DNA of 64,000 bases from Pseudomonas sediminis (GTDB taxonomy: Bacteria; Pseudomonadota; Gammaproteobacteria; Pseudomonadales; Pseudomonadaceae), in NCBI RefSeq assembly GCF_002741105.1, contig NZ_NIQU01000001.1:62001-126000 (forward strand). Direction: 5' to 3'. Numbering within the stretch: the stretch's first letter is position 1; every line of letters starts with the position of its first letter. Shown piece by piece: positions 26,439 through 34,982 of this stretch. Position numbers and translations under genes: made by a program. The notes beneath the pieces are model-generated. The model made no database searches and was not told the origin of the DNA. It saw nothing but the letters and a program-made list of their open reading frames with translations.

Positions 26439-26936
26439 ATGACCGCCAGCCTTAGCACCCGTACTCCACAGCAAGCCATTGCGGCACTGCTTGCCCGCTA
26501 TACCCCCGAAAAACTGCTGTTGCTCGGGGCAAGCGAACTACCCGCAGTCAGCGCCTTTCAAAGCGCCCACCCGCAGTGTCAGGTCACCACCGCACCTGCT
26601 GCCCCCCTGGCGCCTGAACTGGCCGCGCAGCGCTTCGACCTGGCAATTCTGGTCGACTGTCTGGAGCACTTACCCAAACGCGATGGACTGCAACTACTGG
26701 GCGGCATCCGCAACCTCAATGCCAGCCGGGTCGCCGTATTGCTCGACCTGAAGGCATGTGGTTGGCAGGAAACCGATCTTTTCGCCCTGGCTTTGCAAGC
26801 CAGTGAACAGTTCCAGCGCGAGGGACAGACCCTGCATCTGTTCACCTATGATCTGCTTGATTACAAGCAAGTTCCCGACTGGTTGAACGCAAAATTCTGG
26901 GCTAATCCACAAAACTTCGGCAAATACTGGTGGTAG
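26439..26936 (+). CDS. conserved protein resembling a truncated methyltransferase (DUF6231-like)
   Basis: A 165-residue soluble protein. [21 protein letters not shown] near residues 16-36 and [20 protein letters not shown] near residues 67-86 look like motif I and the post-II region of class I SAM-dependent methyltransferases. The glycine-rich loop is degenerate (GASEL), so activity is doubtful. I believe this is the DUF6231 family. The ATG at 26439 has GAGGAA upstream. It lies four bases before the YchJ-like gene and is probably co-transcribed with it. Confidence 0.7.
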   Translation: MTASLSTRTPQQAIAALLARYTPEKLLLLGASELPAVSAFQSAHPQCQVTTAPAAPLAPELAAQRFDLAILVDCLEHLPKRDGLQLLGGIRNLNASRVAVLLDLKACGWQETDLFALALQASEQFQREGQTLHLFTYDLLDYKQVPDWLNAKFWANPQNFGKYWW

Positions 26937-26940
26937 AGCG

Positions 26941-27423
26941 ATGAACCCACTCGATCCCAATTGCCCCTGCGGCAGCGGCAACCTGCTGAGCCAGTGCTGC
27001 GGTCGCTATCATGCGGGGGCCCACGCCCCCAGCGCGGAACTATTGATGCGCTCGCGCTACACCGCTTATGTGCTGGGCCTGGTGGACTATCTGGTCGCCA
27101 CCACTTTGCCTGCCCAGCAACAAGCGCTCGACCACGACGCCATGGCTGCCTGGAGTGCGCAGAGCACCTGGCTGGGACTGGAAGTCGAGGGCAGCGACGT
27201 ATTCGGCGGCAAACCGGAGCACGCCCAGGTCACCTTCGTTGCCCGCTGGCACGATGACAACGGCGAACATCGTCACCGCGAATGCTCCGCTTTCGTTCAG
27301 GTGGACGGACGCTGGTTCTTTCTCGACCCCACGGCGCCACTGAAAGCCGGACGCAATGACCCGTGTCCCTGCCAAGGCGGGCAGAAGTTCAAGAAGTGCT
27401 GTGCGCCCTACCTGAGTGCCTGA
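26941..27423 (+). CDS. YchJ-family SEC-C zinc-binding protein
   Basis: A 160-residue protein with a SEC-C motif at each end. [17 protein letters not shown] is at residues 8-24 and [18 protein letters not shown] is at about residues 140-157. An NTF2-like middle domain ([32 protein letters not shown]) separates them. SEC-C motifs bind zinc through three Cys and one Cys or His, as in the SecA tail. The YchJ family has no proven function. The short gap to the preceding gene suggests one transcript. Confidence 0.9.
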   Translation: MNPLDPNCPCGSGNLLSQCCGRYHAGAHAPSAELLMRSRYTAYVLGLVDYLVATTLPAQQQALDHDAMAAWSAQSTWLGLEVEGSDVFGGKPEHAQVTFVARWHDDNGEHRHRECSAFVQVDGRWFFLDPTAPLKAGRNDPCPCQGGQKFKKCCAPYLSA

Positions 27424-27490
27424 TTGGCGTTAATCCTGCTTTCTGCTTCAGTTGAAACGTCCCGCGAGGACACTTAACAAGGAGAAAGCC

Positions 27491-28606
27491 ATGCACAAGA
27501 AAAGTGGTATCGCTCTTATCCTGGCCGGCCTGCTAGTAGGCTGCGCCAACCAGCCCGGCGGGCTGCAAGGGGAAACGCTGGATCTGGGTGACAGCCAGCG
27601 CGTCAGTCGCCTGTTCGCCTACCCGAACAACTGCAGCGTGATCTGCTACCGCGACTGGACGCTGGAACAGACGGTCGAACACTACCTGCAGCAGAGCCTG
27701 ACGCGCGATGGTTACCCCCAGGCCAACGTGCGCGTAACACGCAACGGGGAACGCATTCATGCCACCTTCGACGGCGCGCCAACAGATTACGGCAAGCCGC
27801 TGCTGCAACTGCTCGATACCGGTGACCTGGCCTATCAGGGCGCCAGCCAGCTGAATCGTGACGGCAAATGGCAGTACAACTGGTACTTCTTCCTGCCCCT
27901 GGGCATGGCCCTGGAGAACCGCAAGAGCGTCGAGTTGCTGCACTTCCCGCCGGACTACTCACTGACCCAGGCTCAGGACTACCTACGCTCCAGCACCACA
28001 GACCGCTGGGCCTCTCTGCTCAGTTTCAATGGTGTACAACCAGAACACACACCCGCTTATCAGACCATCGTCGACATCGCTCCGATTGCCGCCCCAGCCA
28101 GTGCCGGCAGTGCTCTGGAAGGCGTCTATGGCTACTTCACCAGCTATCAACGGCGCATGGTCAGCGAGCTCAGCGCCGGCCCGGGGAATACCAGCCTGCC
28201 GATGGTCGCCTTTGGTGCGCCGGTGCGTAGCTGGATCACACAGCAATACGGAGTGAATCTGCCGGTGCTGGGCCTCGGCCAGATCGAGGCGAGGCCTGGA
28301 AAGCAGGTCCCCGTGCTCGGCGCCAATCACCCAAGCTATATCTGGTATGCGGCCGATCCGGCCAACAACAAGGGCAGCGAGGCCGCCGCCAACGCAGCAG
28401 GGATCAAGGTCATGGGGCAAGACCTGAGCGCCGCCTGCTGGCAGGCCAACATGGGCCGGCAACCGGCAGTTGATCCGCAGCAAACGCTCAATACCTGCAC
28501 AGAGAAATGGCAGGTGACGGAGAAACTGCAAACCTGCGAGCTGTTCTTCACCAGCGTGCGCAATCTCAAACCTGAAGAGGCCGCAGCCAAGTGCAAGGCT
28601 GGTTAG
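27491..28606 (+). CDS. uncharacterised lipoprotein
   Basis: A 371-residue precursor with the lipobox AGLLVGC (Cys18). No domain was recognised. The N-terminal third contains a Cys pair NCSVICY that could form a disulfide. The rest is mixed polar sequence with several Tyr/Trp-rich strands (KWQYNWYFFLPLG), and near the C terminus three further Cys occur in CWQANMG, LNTCTEKW and QTCELFF. AAGGAGAAA lies just before the ATG at 27491. It is probably an outer-membrane lipoprotein facing the periplasm. Neighbours are other envelope genes. Confidence 0.65.
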   Translation: MHKKSGIALILAGLLVGCANQPGGLQGETLDLGDSQRVSRLFAYPNNCSVICYRDWTLEQTVEHYLQQSLTRDGYPQANVRVTRNGERIHATFDGAPTDYGKPLLQLLDTGDLAYQGASQLNRDGKWQYNWYFFLPLGMALENRKSVELLHFPPDYSLTQAQDYLRSSTTDRWASLLSFNGVQPEHTPAYQTIVDIAPIAAPASAGSALEGVYGYFTSYQRRMVSELSAGPGNTSLPMVAFGAPVRSWITQQYGVNLPVLGLGQIEARPGKQVPVLGANHPSYIWYAADPANNKGSEAAANAAGIKVMGQDLSAACWQANMGRQPAVDPQQTLNTCTEKWQVTEKLQTCELFFTSVRNLKPEEAAAKCKAG

Positions 28607-28624
28607 CAGCCTGAGCGCAAAAAC

Positions 28625-28653
28625 GCCGGGACTGCCTGGGCAGCTCACGGCGC
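28625..28653 (-). terminator. terminator between convergent genes
   Basis: An outer stem CGCCG/CGGCG encloses an inner CTGCC/GGCAG stem. On the minus strand the hairpin is followed by TTTTT, so it ends the leftward gene at 28673. It may also slow the rightward transcript. Confidence 0.7.
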
Positions 28654-28672
28654 TTCATTGCCTGCTGGACCG

Positions 28673-29227
28673 TCAATCCTGCAGTTTCAGGTGCGAGGTA
28701 TCCGGCGCAGGAGCGGGAGCTAAGGGCTTGGCTTGCCCCATATCGCTACCGACGGGGGCCAGACTGAACTGCGAAAGATCGACCTGTGGCGCGGCAGCGT
28801 CGGGTCTGGCGTCTTGCAGATTGCTGCCCACCGGAGCGATATCGAAATCCGGCGCATCCACATCACTGAACGCGGCCATGTACTCATCTCGGGGAGCGAC
28901 CTGCAGGCGACCCGGCCTGGCCGCAGCGGGGATGGCTACCGGCGCAGGTTCCGACTGTACGGGCGGAGGCGGAGCCAGCTCGACCTCCTCGATCACCACG
29001 TCCATGTCGACGACCTCGACCCGAGCACCGGCCCGCTCCAGCGTCGCGCGGTATTTTTCCGCGGCAGCGGCATCGAGGTTGTTCTTGATCACGATGCGAC
29101 GCCCAGAGAACAACTGGGCAATGCGCTGAGCATCGGCCTGGAACAGCTTGGCCATATTGGCTTTGACCAGCTCCGGCTGGGCGCCCGGCACCAGTTGCCC
29201 GGAGAAGGCGATCTCATAGCGACTCAT
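28673..29227 (-). CDS. hypothetical protein with repeated APVGS motif
   Basis: A 184-residue protein. The N-terminal 75 residues form a compact domain (YEIAFSGQLVPGAQPELVKA, KLFQADAQRIAQLFSGRR, RATLERAGARVEVVD). I have seen similar domains at the start of proteobacterial membrane or scaffold proteins, but I cannot name it. A Pro/Ala/Glu-rich linker follows. The C-terminal part repeats a short motif: FDIAPVGSNLQDAR and FSLAPVGSDMGQAK. There is no signal or membrane segment. AGGAG lies seven bases before the ATG at 29227. Confidence 0.7.
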   Translation of the reverse strand: MSRYEIAFSGQLVPGAQPELVKANMAKLFQADAQRIAQLFSGRRIVIKNNLDAAAAEKYRATLERAGARVEVVDMDVVIEEVELAPPPPVQSEPAPVAIPAAARPGRLQVAPRDEYMAAFSDVDAPDFDIAPVGSNLQDARPDAAAPQVDLSQFSLAPVGSDMGQAKPLAPAPAPDTSHLKLQD

Positions 29228-29419
29228 GGTCACACTCCTGTCCTATTCGCCGCTCAGTATGGCGCAGGTTCCTTTGCCCCGACACTGCAGGCTTCTCATT
29301 CATGCTCTCCCGAACCTCGACAGCACCAGACCACCCCACTATCTCATTGAAAATAATGAGTGCTTCCCCGTTGCAGCCAAGCGCTTGCTTGTTACACTGA
29401 GCCGCAATGGGGGTATGAA

Positions 29420-29917
29420 ATGTTTTCTCAGGCGCAAATGATAAGAATTATCAGCCTATTGATGTTTTTTGGCCTGCTTTCAGGCCTGACAGGATGCTCC
29501 ACCTGGATGACAGGTGGCTTCAAGGACCCGGACGTCCAACTCATCAAAGTTGATGTGGTCAAGGCCAGGCTGCTCGAACAGGAGTTCCGCCTGCGCTTTC
29601 GAATCGACAATCCCAACGGCGTCAGCCTGCCGGTGCGTGGGCTGGACTACAACGTCCATCTAAACGGCATCCAACTGGCCGAGGGCTACTCCAACGAGTG
29701 GTTCACCGTGCCCGCTCACGGTCATCACACTTTCGAAGTACCGGTGCGCACCAACCTCTGGCGTCATGTGCGACAGATCGTCAAAGCGCTGGAAAAACCG
29801 AACGAGCCAATTCGCTATAGCCTCAAGGGCCAGGTAAAAACCGGTATGTTATTCGGCCGCAGCGTGCACATGGCGCGCAATGGAGAGATAATTCCCGGCG
29901 ATTTCATCCCCGAATAA
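29420..29917 (+). CDS. LEA type 2 family lipoprotein (WHy-domain-like)
   Basis: A 165-residue lipoprotein precursor. A hydrophobic signal ends in LLSGLTGC, giving Cys26. It is followed by a single beta-sandwich domain of the WHy/LEA-2 type: [20 protein letters not shown] with NPNG, then [15 protein letters not shown] and FEVPVRTN. These domains are linked to desiccation or stress protection in plants and bacteria. The ATG at 29420 has a G-run upstream; ATG at 29438 is a possible later start and still leaves the lipobox. The next gene starts six bases after the stop. Confidence 0.85.
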   Translation: MFSQAQMIRIISLLMFFGLLSGLTGCSTWMTGGFKDPDVQLIKVDVVKARLLEQEFRLRFRIDNPNGVSLPVRGLDYNVHLNGIQLAEGYSNEWFTVPAHGHHTFEVPVRTNLWRHVRQIVKALEKPNEPIRYSLKGQVKTGMLFGRSVHMARNGEIIPGDFIPE

Positions 29918-29922
29918 CCTGC

Positions 29923-30129
29923 ATGAGTAACACCATGAGCAACCAACCCCACGTCCACGGCCCTGACTGCAACCATGACCACGATCATCACGATCACGAC
30001 CATGTGCACGGCCCGCACTGCAACCATGGCCATCAGGAGCCCGTGCGCAACGCGTTGAAGGATGTCGGCCGTAACGATCCTTGCCCGTGCGGCAGCGAGA
30101 AGAAATTCAAGAAGTGCCACGGCGCCTGA
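29923..30129 (+). CDS. small His-rich SEC-C metal-binding protein
   Basis: A 68-residue protein. The N-terminal 40 residues hold two similar His-rich blocks, [18 protein letters not shown] and [13 protein letters not shown]-terminal SEC-C zinc motif follows, [17 protein letters not shown] at about residues 51-67. The layout predicts at least one structural zinc plus a loose metal-binding tail, perhaps for zinc or nickel storage or delivery, which is inference. An ATG at 29935 is an alternative start. It is six bases downstream of the LEA-type gene and eight bases before the DUF2489 gene. Confidence 0.85.
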   Translation: MSNTMSNQPHVHGPDCNHDHDHHDHDHVHGPHCNHGHQEPVRNALKDVGRNDPCPCGSEKKFKKCHGA

Positions 30130-30136
30130 ACCGCGC

Positions 30137-30601
30137 ATGGATGCTCTGAGCCTCACACTACTCCTGACCGGCCTGCTGCTGATCGCGGCGCTGGCCGCCT
30201 ATGCCTGGCACCTGTGGCGCCGCGTATGGGCAAACCAGCGCGTGCGCGACGAAGCACAGCAAGAACGCCAACAACGTATCGGCGGCGATCTGAACATTCT
30301 CGCCAGCAGCCTGCTCGACGAGCAGTTGCCGCTGATCGAAGGAGCCATCCGCATCAAGGTGCTGCTCGACAACTATGACAGTGCCTTGAGCAATGACAGC
30401 CGTTGCCAGGTGTTCCATCTGCTCTTCGAGGCGACCGCCGAAGTACCCACGCATGCGGGCTGGAAAGCGCTGGACAAGGCCGAACGGCGCCGCTTCGAGA
30501 AACGCTTCACCGAACTGGAGCTACAACACAAGGCCGCTGCGCGTGTCGCTGCACGTTGGTTGCTGGATGAAGGGTTGAAGAGGCCTCAGGCGAACATCTG
30601 A
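30137..30601 (+). CDS. DUF2489-like membrane-anchored protein
   Basis: A 154-residue protein. One N-terminal transmembrane helix (LTLLLTGLLLIAALAAYAWHLW, about residues 5-26) is followed by a cytoplasmic alpha-helical domain rich in Arg and Glu (ANQRVRDEAQQERQQRIGGD, IRIKVLLDNYDSAL, KALDKAERRRFEKRF). I assign it to DUF2489 from the overall pattern. Function unknown. The ATG at 30137 is seven bases after the SEC-C gene, so the LEA, SEC-C and DUF2489 genes look like one operon. Confidence 0.75.
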   Translation: MDALSLTLLLTGLLLIAALAAYAWHLWRRVWANQRVRDEAQQERQQRIGGDLNILASSLLDEQLPLIEGAIRIKVLLDNYDSALSNDSRCQVFHLLFEATAEVPTHAGWKALDKAERRRFEKRFTELELQHKAAARVAARWLLDEGLKRPQANI

Positions 30602-30689
30602 GAGAGCTTTCAGCGCAGCATCGTCACTTTCAACGGTTCTCAGGCCTCTTGCCAGGCACCCCCCAGCCTCATTACCTTGGCGCCTTTGT

Positions 30690-30712
30690 GGCCGGTCCCT
30701 GCGTGACCGGCC
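30690..30712 (+). other. hairpin upstream of the acylase gene
   Basis: GGCCGGTC and GACCGGCC form a perfect 8-bp stem around seven bases in the 141-base gap between the DUF2489 gene and the acylase. No U-tract follows; it may be a leader structure or a Rho-assisted end of the upstream operon. Confidence 0.4.
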
Positions 30713-30742
30713 TCGACCGACCGCACACCAAGGAAATTCGCC

Positions 30743-33256
30743 ATGCGCACGCTGGCCTGCCTGACTCTCGCCGCCTCACTGACCAGCCTTGCCGGCTGCC
30801 AGTCCCTGCTCAATAGCCGTTATGCCGACAGCGTGCCACCCACCCGCGGCGTCGAGCGCATTCAGGGCGTGGCAGAAAGTGCATCGGTGCGACGCAATGC
30901 CCTCGGCATGCCACTGATCGAATCGAGCAATTTCCACGACGCCCTGTTTACCCTGGGCTACGTGCATGCGGGTGATCGCCTCAGCCAGATGGTCGGCATG
31001 CGCCTGCTGGCTCAGGGCCGCCTGGCCGAAATGGCAGGGCCCGGCGTGCTGGAAATGGACCGGTTCATGCGCGCGGTCAACCTGAAAAAGAGTGCGGAAA
31101 TTCTCTACGCCGACGCCTCGCCACGCCTGAAGCGTTTCTTCGAAGTCTATTCGCGCGGCGTCAACGCCTACCTGTTCCGCTACCGCGATCGCCTGCCGAT
31201 GGATCTGGCCGAGTCCGGCTACCGTCCCGAGTACTGGAAGCCCGAGGACTCGGTGCTGTTGTTCTGCCTGCTCAACTTCGGTCTGGCGGTGAACATGCAG
31301 GAAGAGATCGCCGCGCTGACCATGGCCCAGCGCGTGGGCACCGACAAGCTGCCCTGGCTGCTGCCGATCTACCCAGACGAGCCGCTGCCCTTCGCCGAAG
31401 CAGAAAAACTCGCCGGTCTCGACCTCAAGGGTCAGCTACCGGGTCTACAGGCGATTTCCCGCACCGCAGCACAGATCGCCGAACAGCACATGCTCGGCGT
31501 CGCCGCCTCGAACAACTGGGCCATCGCCCCGCAGCGCAGCCGTGGCGGCAAGAGCCTGCTGGCCAATGACACACACCTGCCGCTGAGCATGCCTTCGCTA
31601 TGGAGCTTCGTGCAGATCCGCTCGCCCAAATACCAGGCCGCGGGCATCTCCCTGGCGGGCGTACCGGCAGTAGTCGCCGGCTACAACGGTAAGCTGGCCT
31701 GGGGCATGACCATGGTCATGGGTGACAACCAGGACATTTATCTTGAGCGCATCAAACGCGAAGGCAGCCGCCTGATGTACCAGGCCGACAGCAAGTGGCT
31801 GCCGGTCGCCGAACGCCAGGAGACCTTCTTCATCAAGGGCCAACGCCCGATTCGCGAAACGCTTTACGAGACCCGTAACGGTCCGCTACTGAACTCGGTG
31901 CTGGGCGAACGCAAGCATATGCTGCAGCCCCTGGCTCTGCAGAGCGGTTACGGCCTGGCGCTGAAAACCACCCAATTCGAACGTGACCAGAGCCTCGACG
32001 CCTTCTTCGACCTGTCGCGCGCGCAGTCGGTGGACCAGGCCTTCGAAGCGACGCGGGAAATCCGCGCCATGCCGCTGAACATCGTCTTCGCCGACGCCCA
32101 GCACATTGGCTGGCAGGTCACCGGCCGCTACCCGAACCGCCGCGAAGGTCGCGGCCTGCTGCCCTCCCCCGGCTGGGACGAGCGCTACGCCTGGGATGGC
32201 TTCGCTGACCCGATGCTCCACCCCTACGATCAGGACCCGCCGCAAGGTTGGCTGGGTACCGCCAATGAGCGCAGCGTGCCGCCCGGCTACGGCATGCAGC
32301 TGTCCAGCTCCTGGTACTACCCGGAGCGCGCCGAGCGCATTGCCGAGCTGGCCGGCAACGGTCGTCACGATGGCCGCAGCATGATCGCCATGCAGTACGA
32401 TCAGACCTCGCCCTTCGTCGCCAAATTGCAGGCCATGTTCAACGACCCGGCCATGCACGACTCGTTGCGCCAAGCCATCACCGCCCTGCCGGCTGGGCAA
32501 CGCGCACGTGCCGACGAAGCGCTGAAACGTCTGCTGGCGTTCGACGGCAAGCTCGCTGCCAGCTCTGCTGATGCCGCCATCTACAGCGCCTTCCTGCATG
32601 AGAGTGCGCGGCATATTTTCCTCGACGAACTGGGCCCGGAAGACAGCCCGGCCTGGCAGGCGCTGGTGCAAGCCGCCAACACCTCCTATTCGGCACAGGC
32701 CGATCACCTGCTCGGCCGTGCCGACAGCCCCTTCTGGAATGACATCCGCACGCCGGAGCAGGAAGACAAACCGACTATCCTCGCGCGCAGCCTGGCCGCC
32801 AGCATCGAGTTGCTGGAGAGCCGGTTGGGCACGGAGCGGCGCAACTGGCAGTGGGGCAAGCTGCATACCTATGAGTGGGTGACCGATACCACGCGCATGG
32901 CGCCCTACATGAGCGCCAGTCAACGCAGCAGCATCAACGCCTTGAAAGGTTATCTGGATCGCGGCCCCTATCCGGCCGGGGGCGACCACAGCACGCTGAA
33001 CGTCTCTGCCTACGCCTGGGGCCAGGACTTCAATACCTTCCTCATCCCGGCCATGCGTATCGTGGTGGATTTTGCCGCCGACGAGCCGTTGGTCGGCGTC
33101 AACAGCTCAGGGCAGTCGGGCAACCCAGCCAGCCCACACTACGCTGACGGCATCGAGGCATGGCTCACGGGTGGCTACATGAGCTTCCCGTTCAAGGCGG
33201 AAAATCTGGACAAGGTCTATGGCAACCAGCGCCTGTTGCTGATGCCGGCCAAGTAA
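30743..33256 (+). CDS. quiP: N-acyl-homoserine-lactone acylase of the penicillin acylase family (QuiP-like)
   Basis: An 837-residue Ntn-hydrolase precursor. The signal ends in SLAGC (Cys19), which fits a lipobox. The proenzyme should be cut before Ser256 in [10 protein letters not shown], giving an alpha chain (to 255) and a beta chain with an N-terminal catalytic Ser. The beta chain shows the family blocks [37 protein letters not shown] and, near the end, [16 protein letters not shown]. The N-terminal [12 protein letters not shown] and length match QuiP of P. aeruginosa, which removes the acyl chain from long-chain homoserine lactones. It acts in the periplasm. Confidence 0.88.
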   Translation: MRTLACLTLAASLTSLAGCQSLLNSRYADSVPPTRGVERIQGVAESASVRRNALGMPLIESSNFHDALFTLGYVHAGDRLSQMVGMRLLAQGRLAEMAGPGVLEMDRFMRAVNLKKSAEILYADASPRLKRFFEVYSRGVNAYLFRYRDRLPMDLAESGYRPEYWKPEDSVLLFCLLNFGLAVNMQEEIAALTMAQRVGTDKLPWLLPIYPDEPLPFAEAEKLAGLDLKGQLPGLQAISRTAAQIAEQHMLGVAASNNWAIAPQRSRGGKSLLANDTHLPLSMPSLWSFVQIRSPKYQAAGISLAGVPAVVAGYNGKLAWGMTMVMGDNQDIYLERIKREGSRLMYQADSKWLPVAERQETFFIKGQRPIRETLYETRNGPLLNSVLGERKHMLQPLALQSGYGLALKTTQFERDQSLDAFFDLSRAQSVDQAFEATREIRAMPLNIVFADAQHIGWQVTGRYPNRREGRGLLPSPGWDERYAWDGFADPMLHPYDQDPPQGWLGTANERSVPPGYGMQLSSSWYYPERAERIAELAGNGRHDGRSMIAMQYDQTSPFVAKLQAMFNDPAMHDSLRQAITALPAGQRARADEALKRLLAFDGKLAASSADAAIYSAFLHESARHIFLDELGPEDSPAWQALVQAANTSYSAQADHLLGRADSPFWNDIRTPEQEDKPTILARSLAASIELLESRLGTERRNWQWGKLHTYEWVTDTTRMAPYMSASQRSSINALKGYLDRGPYPAGGDHSTLNVSAYAWGQDFNTFLIPAMRIVVDFAADEPLVGVNSSGQSGNPASPHYADGIEAWLTGGYMSFPFKAENLDKVYGNQRLLLMPAK

Positions 33257-33337
33257 TGACCGTTCGTCGGGCGGCGCTGAACCTTTGCCTCAGCGCCTCA
33301 CTCTGAATAATCGACTTACTCCATAGATCATCGTTTT

Positions 33338-33356
33338 AAGGCGCCCTTGGCGCCTT
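33338..33356 (+). terminator. intrinsic terminator of the acylase gene
   Basis: AAGGCGCC and GGCGCCTT form a perfect 8-bp stem around a three-base loop, followed by TTCTTTT. It lies 82 bases after the acylase stop. Confidence 0.85.
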
Positions 33357-33456
33357 TTCTTTTGCCCGAAGAAAAAGATGGCTTTTTTCCATCACCGAAT
33401 GGAACTTCTCGGACAAAGCAGGTTCAGAGACTATGCATCGATTGAAATGCTCCCCT

Positions 33457-33480
33457 GGCGCCTCTGGCGCCTATTTTTTT
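33457..33480 (+). terminator. second rightward terminator-like hairpin before nrtR end
   Basis: GGCGCC-TCT-GGCGCC followed by TA and seven T. It repeats the stem core of the terminator 120 bases upstream and ends 24 bases before the end of nrtR, which is on the other strand. It may be a back-up terminator for readthrough from the acylase gene. Confidence 0.55.
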
Positions 33481-33503
33481 GCCTGCAATTCAGAGAACAC
33501 CTG

Positions 33504-34196
33504 CTAAGCCAGCAGGCTGCGGTCGAAGATAAAAGCCTCACCCGCGTGCGGGCTGTGCGCCAGCAGGTTCTGCGGTCGCCCCATCTTCGGGTAGTTCTTT
33601 TCGCCCGTATCACTGATCCAGCCTTGCGCCTTCATCCGCTCCAGCCTACCGCGCAAGGTGGTGTGCTGCACCGGCTCCCCCAGACACCCCTGAAATGCCG
33701 TCAGCGCATCGGTCACGGTGAATCGCGGTGCCAGCAGATACAGCGGCAACGAGCTGTAGACCGACTTGCCCCGCAGCCGCTCAGCCGCCAGACGCACCAA
33801 CTGCGTGTGGTCGAACGGCAATGCCTGTGCCCCTGCAATGACGCCCGCCAACTCGACGAATCGCAGGTTTTCATCCTGTGGCTCTGCATCAGACGCCAAC
33901 AGCGCCAGGTAGCAGGTGCTCAGCGACCAGCCGCGCGGATCGCGCACACCATTACCGACTGTCGCCACCTGCTCCAGATACTGCGGTTGCAGGCGCGCCT
34001 TGTCGGCCAGTGCTCGGGCAGCGGCGGCGTCCAGGCTGGCATCGGCACAACGGCCGTTGACCAGCACGCCCGGCAGCGCCCATTGCCCGGCGTAAGGTTC
34101 ACGCTGGCGACGCAACAGAAGCACCTGTAGCGTCCCCTCCTCGCTCAGACGCAGGGCGACGATATCTACCCCGGCCAGCACCTCAACTGCACTCAT
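33504..34196 (-). CDS. nrtR: NrtR, Nudix-related repressor of NAD metabolism genes
   Basis: A 230-residue regulator. The N-terminal domain has the Nudix fold (VLLLRRQREPYAGQWALPGV), but the Nudix box lacks the catalytic REUxEE glutamates, as is usual in NrtR. A winged helix follows at about residues 150-225 (FTVTDALTAFQGCLGEPV and LRGRLERMKAQGWISDTGEK). NrtR proteins bind ADP-ribose through the Nudix-like domain and leave DNA, relieving repression of NAD genes. It is divergent from pncA-pncB-nadE, with a 33-bp palindrome between them. AAGGAG lies 11 bases before the ATG. Confidence 0.92.
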   Translation of the reverse strand: MSAVEVLAGVDIVALRLSEEGTLQVLLLRRQREPYAGQWALPGVLVNGRCADASLDAAAARALADKARLQPQYLEQVATVGNGVRDPRGWSLSTCYLALLASDAEPQDENLRFVELAGVIAGAQALPFDHTQLVRLAAERLRGKSVYSSLPLYLLAPRFTVTDALTAFQGCLGEPVQHTTLRGRLERMKAQGWISDTGEKNYPKMGRPQNLLAHSPHAGEAFIFDRSLLA

Positions 34197-34278
34197 CCTG
34201 TTGCTTGCTCCTTCATGTACTTATTTCATCTTGACCAATAACTCATATTTTTTCACGTAGGTTTTGGCGAAAACACTT

Positions 34279-34311
34279 GACTACATATTTCATCAGATGA
34301 AATATGTAGTC
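34279..34311. promoter_or_regulatory. probable NrtR operator, 33-bp palindrome
   Basis: GACTACATATTTCATC and GATGAAATATGTAGTC are perfect inverted repeats of 16 bases around one central base. The site lies in the 141-base spacer between nrtR and pncA, 26 bases before the pncA start. A related half-site TACTTATTTCATC lies at about 34219-34231 closer to nrtR. Assignment to NrtR is by position and known NrtR autoregulation. Confidence 0.8.
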
Positions 34312-34337
34312 ACTCACCCAAGAGAAGGAGGCGTACC

Positions 34338-34982
34338 ATGAAGATCGCCAGCTTCGACGTCGACGCTCAGAAAGGCTTTACCCCGCTGTGCCCCAACGAG
34401 CTACCGGTGCCCGAGGGCGACACCATCGTCCCGGCGCTGAACCAACTGGCCGCACGCGCCCAGCTGCGCATCGGCAGCAAGGATGCCCACAGCCCGCAAG
34501 CGGCCTGGGTCGTCGATAACCACGATGAGATGTTGCGCCCCCTGCCGTTGGCCAATGCAGACCTGACCTGGGTCAGCCACTGCGTGCCTGGTACGCCCGG
34601 CTTCGAACTGCTCGATGACCTACCAGCGCCGCTGGATTACGACTACTTCGTGTGGAAAGGCGTCGAACCGGACCTGCACCCCTACGGTGCCTGCTATCAC
34701 GACCTGGCCGAGAAGCGCAGCACGGGCGTGATCGAGTTTCTCCGGCAAAATGACGTCGACCTCGTTCTGGTCGGCGGCCTGGCCCTGGACTACTGCGTCA
34801 AGACCACCGCCCTGCAGCTGCGCCGCGCCGGCTTCGAGGTGATCGTGCATCTACCTGCCTGCCGAGCCATTGCCAGCGAAACGGCCGAAACAGCCTGCAT
34901 CGCCATGCGCGAACAGGGCATCACACTTGCCACCAGCCTGGAACAGCTGGATGACACCCTCGCCAAGGAGAACCTGCGATGA
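34338..34982 (+). CDS. pncA: nicotinamidase
   Basis: A 214-residue isochorismatase-fold enzyme that deamidates nicotinamide to nicotinate, the first step of NAD salvage. The catalytic triad is visible: Asp9 in FDVDAQKGF, Lys107 in FVWKG and Cys153 in [12 protein letters not shown]. The metal ligands fit Asp49 and His51 in SKDAHSP. The strong site GGAGG precedes the ATG. It is the first gene of the divergent operon and overlaps pncB by four bases. Confidence 0.94.
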   Translation: MKIASFDVDAQKGFTPLCPNELPVPEGDTIVPALNQLAARAQLRIGSKDAHSPQAAWVVDNHDEMLRPLPLANADLTWVSHCVPGTPGFELLDDLPAPLDYDYFVWKGVEPDLHPYGACYHDLAEKRSTGVIEFLRQNDVDLVLVGGLALDYCVKTTALQLRRAGFEVIVHLPACRAIASETAETACIAMREQGITLATSLEQLDDTLAKENLR

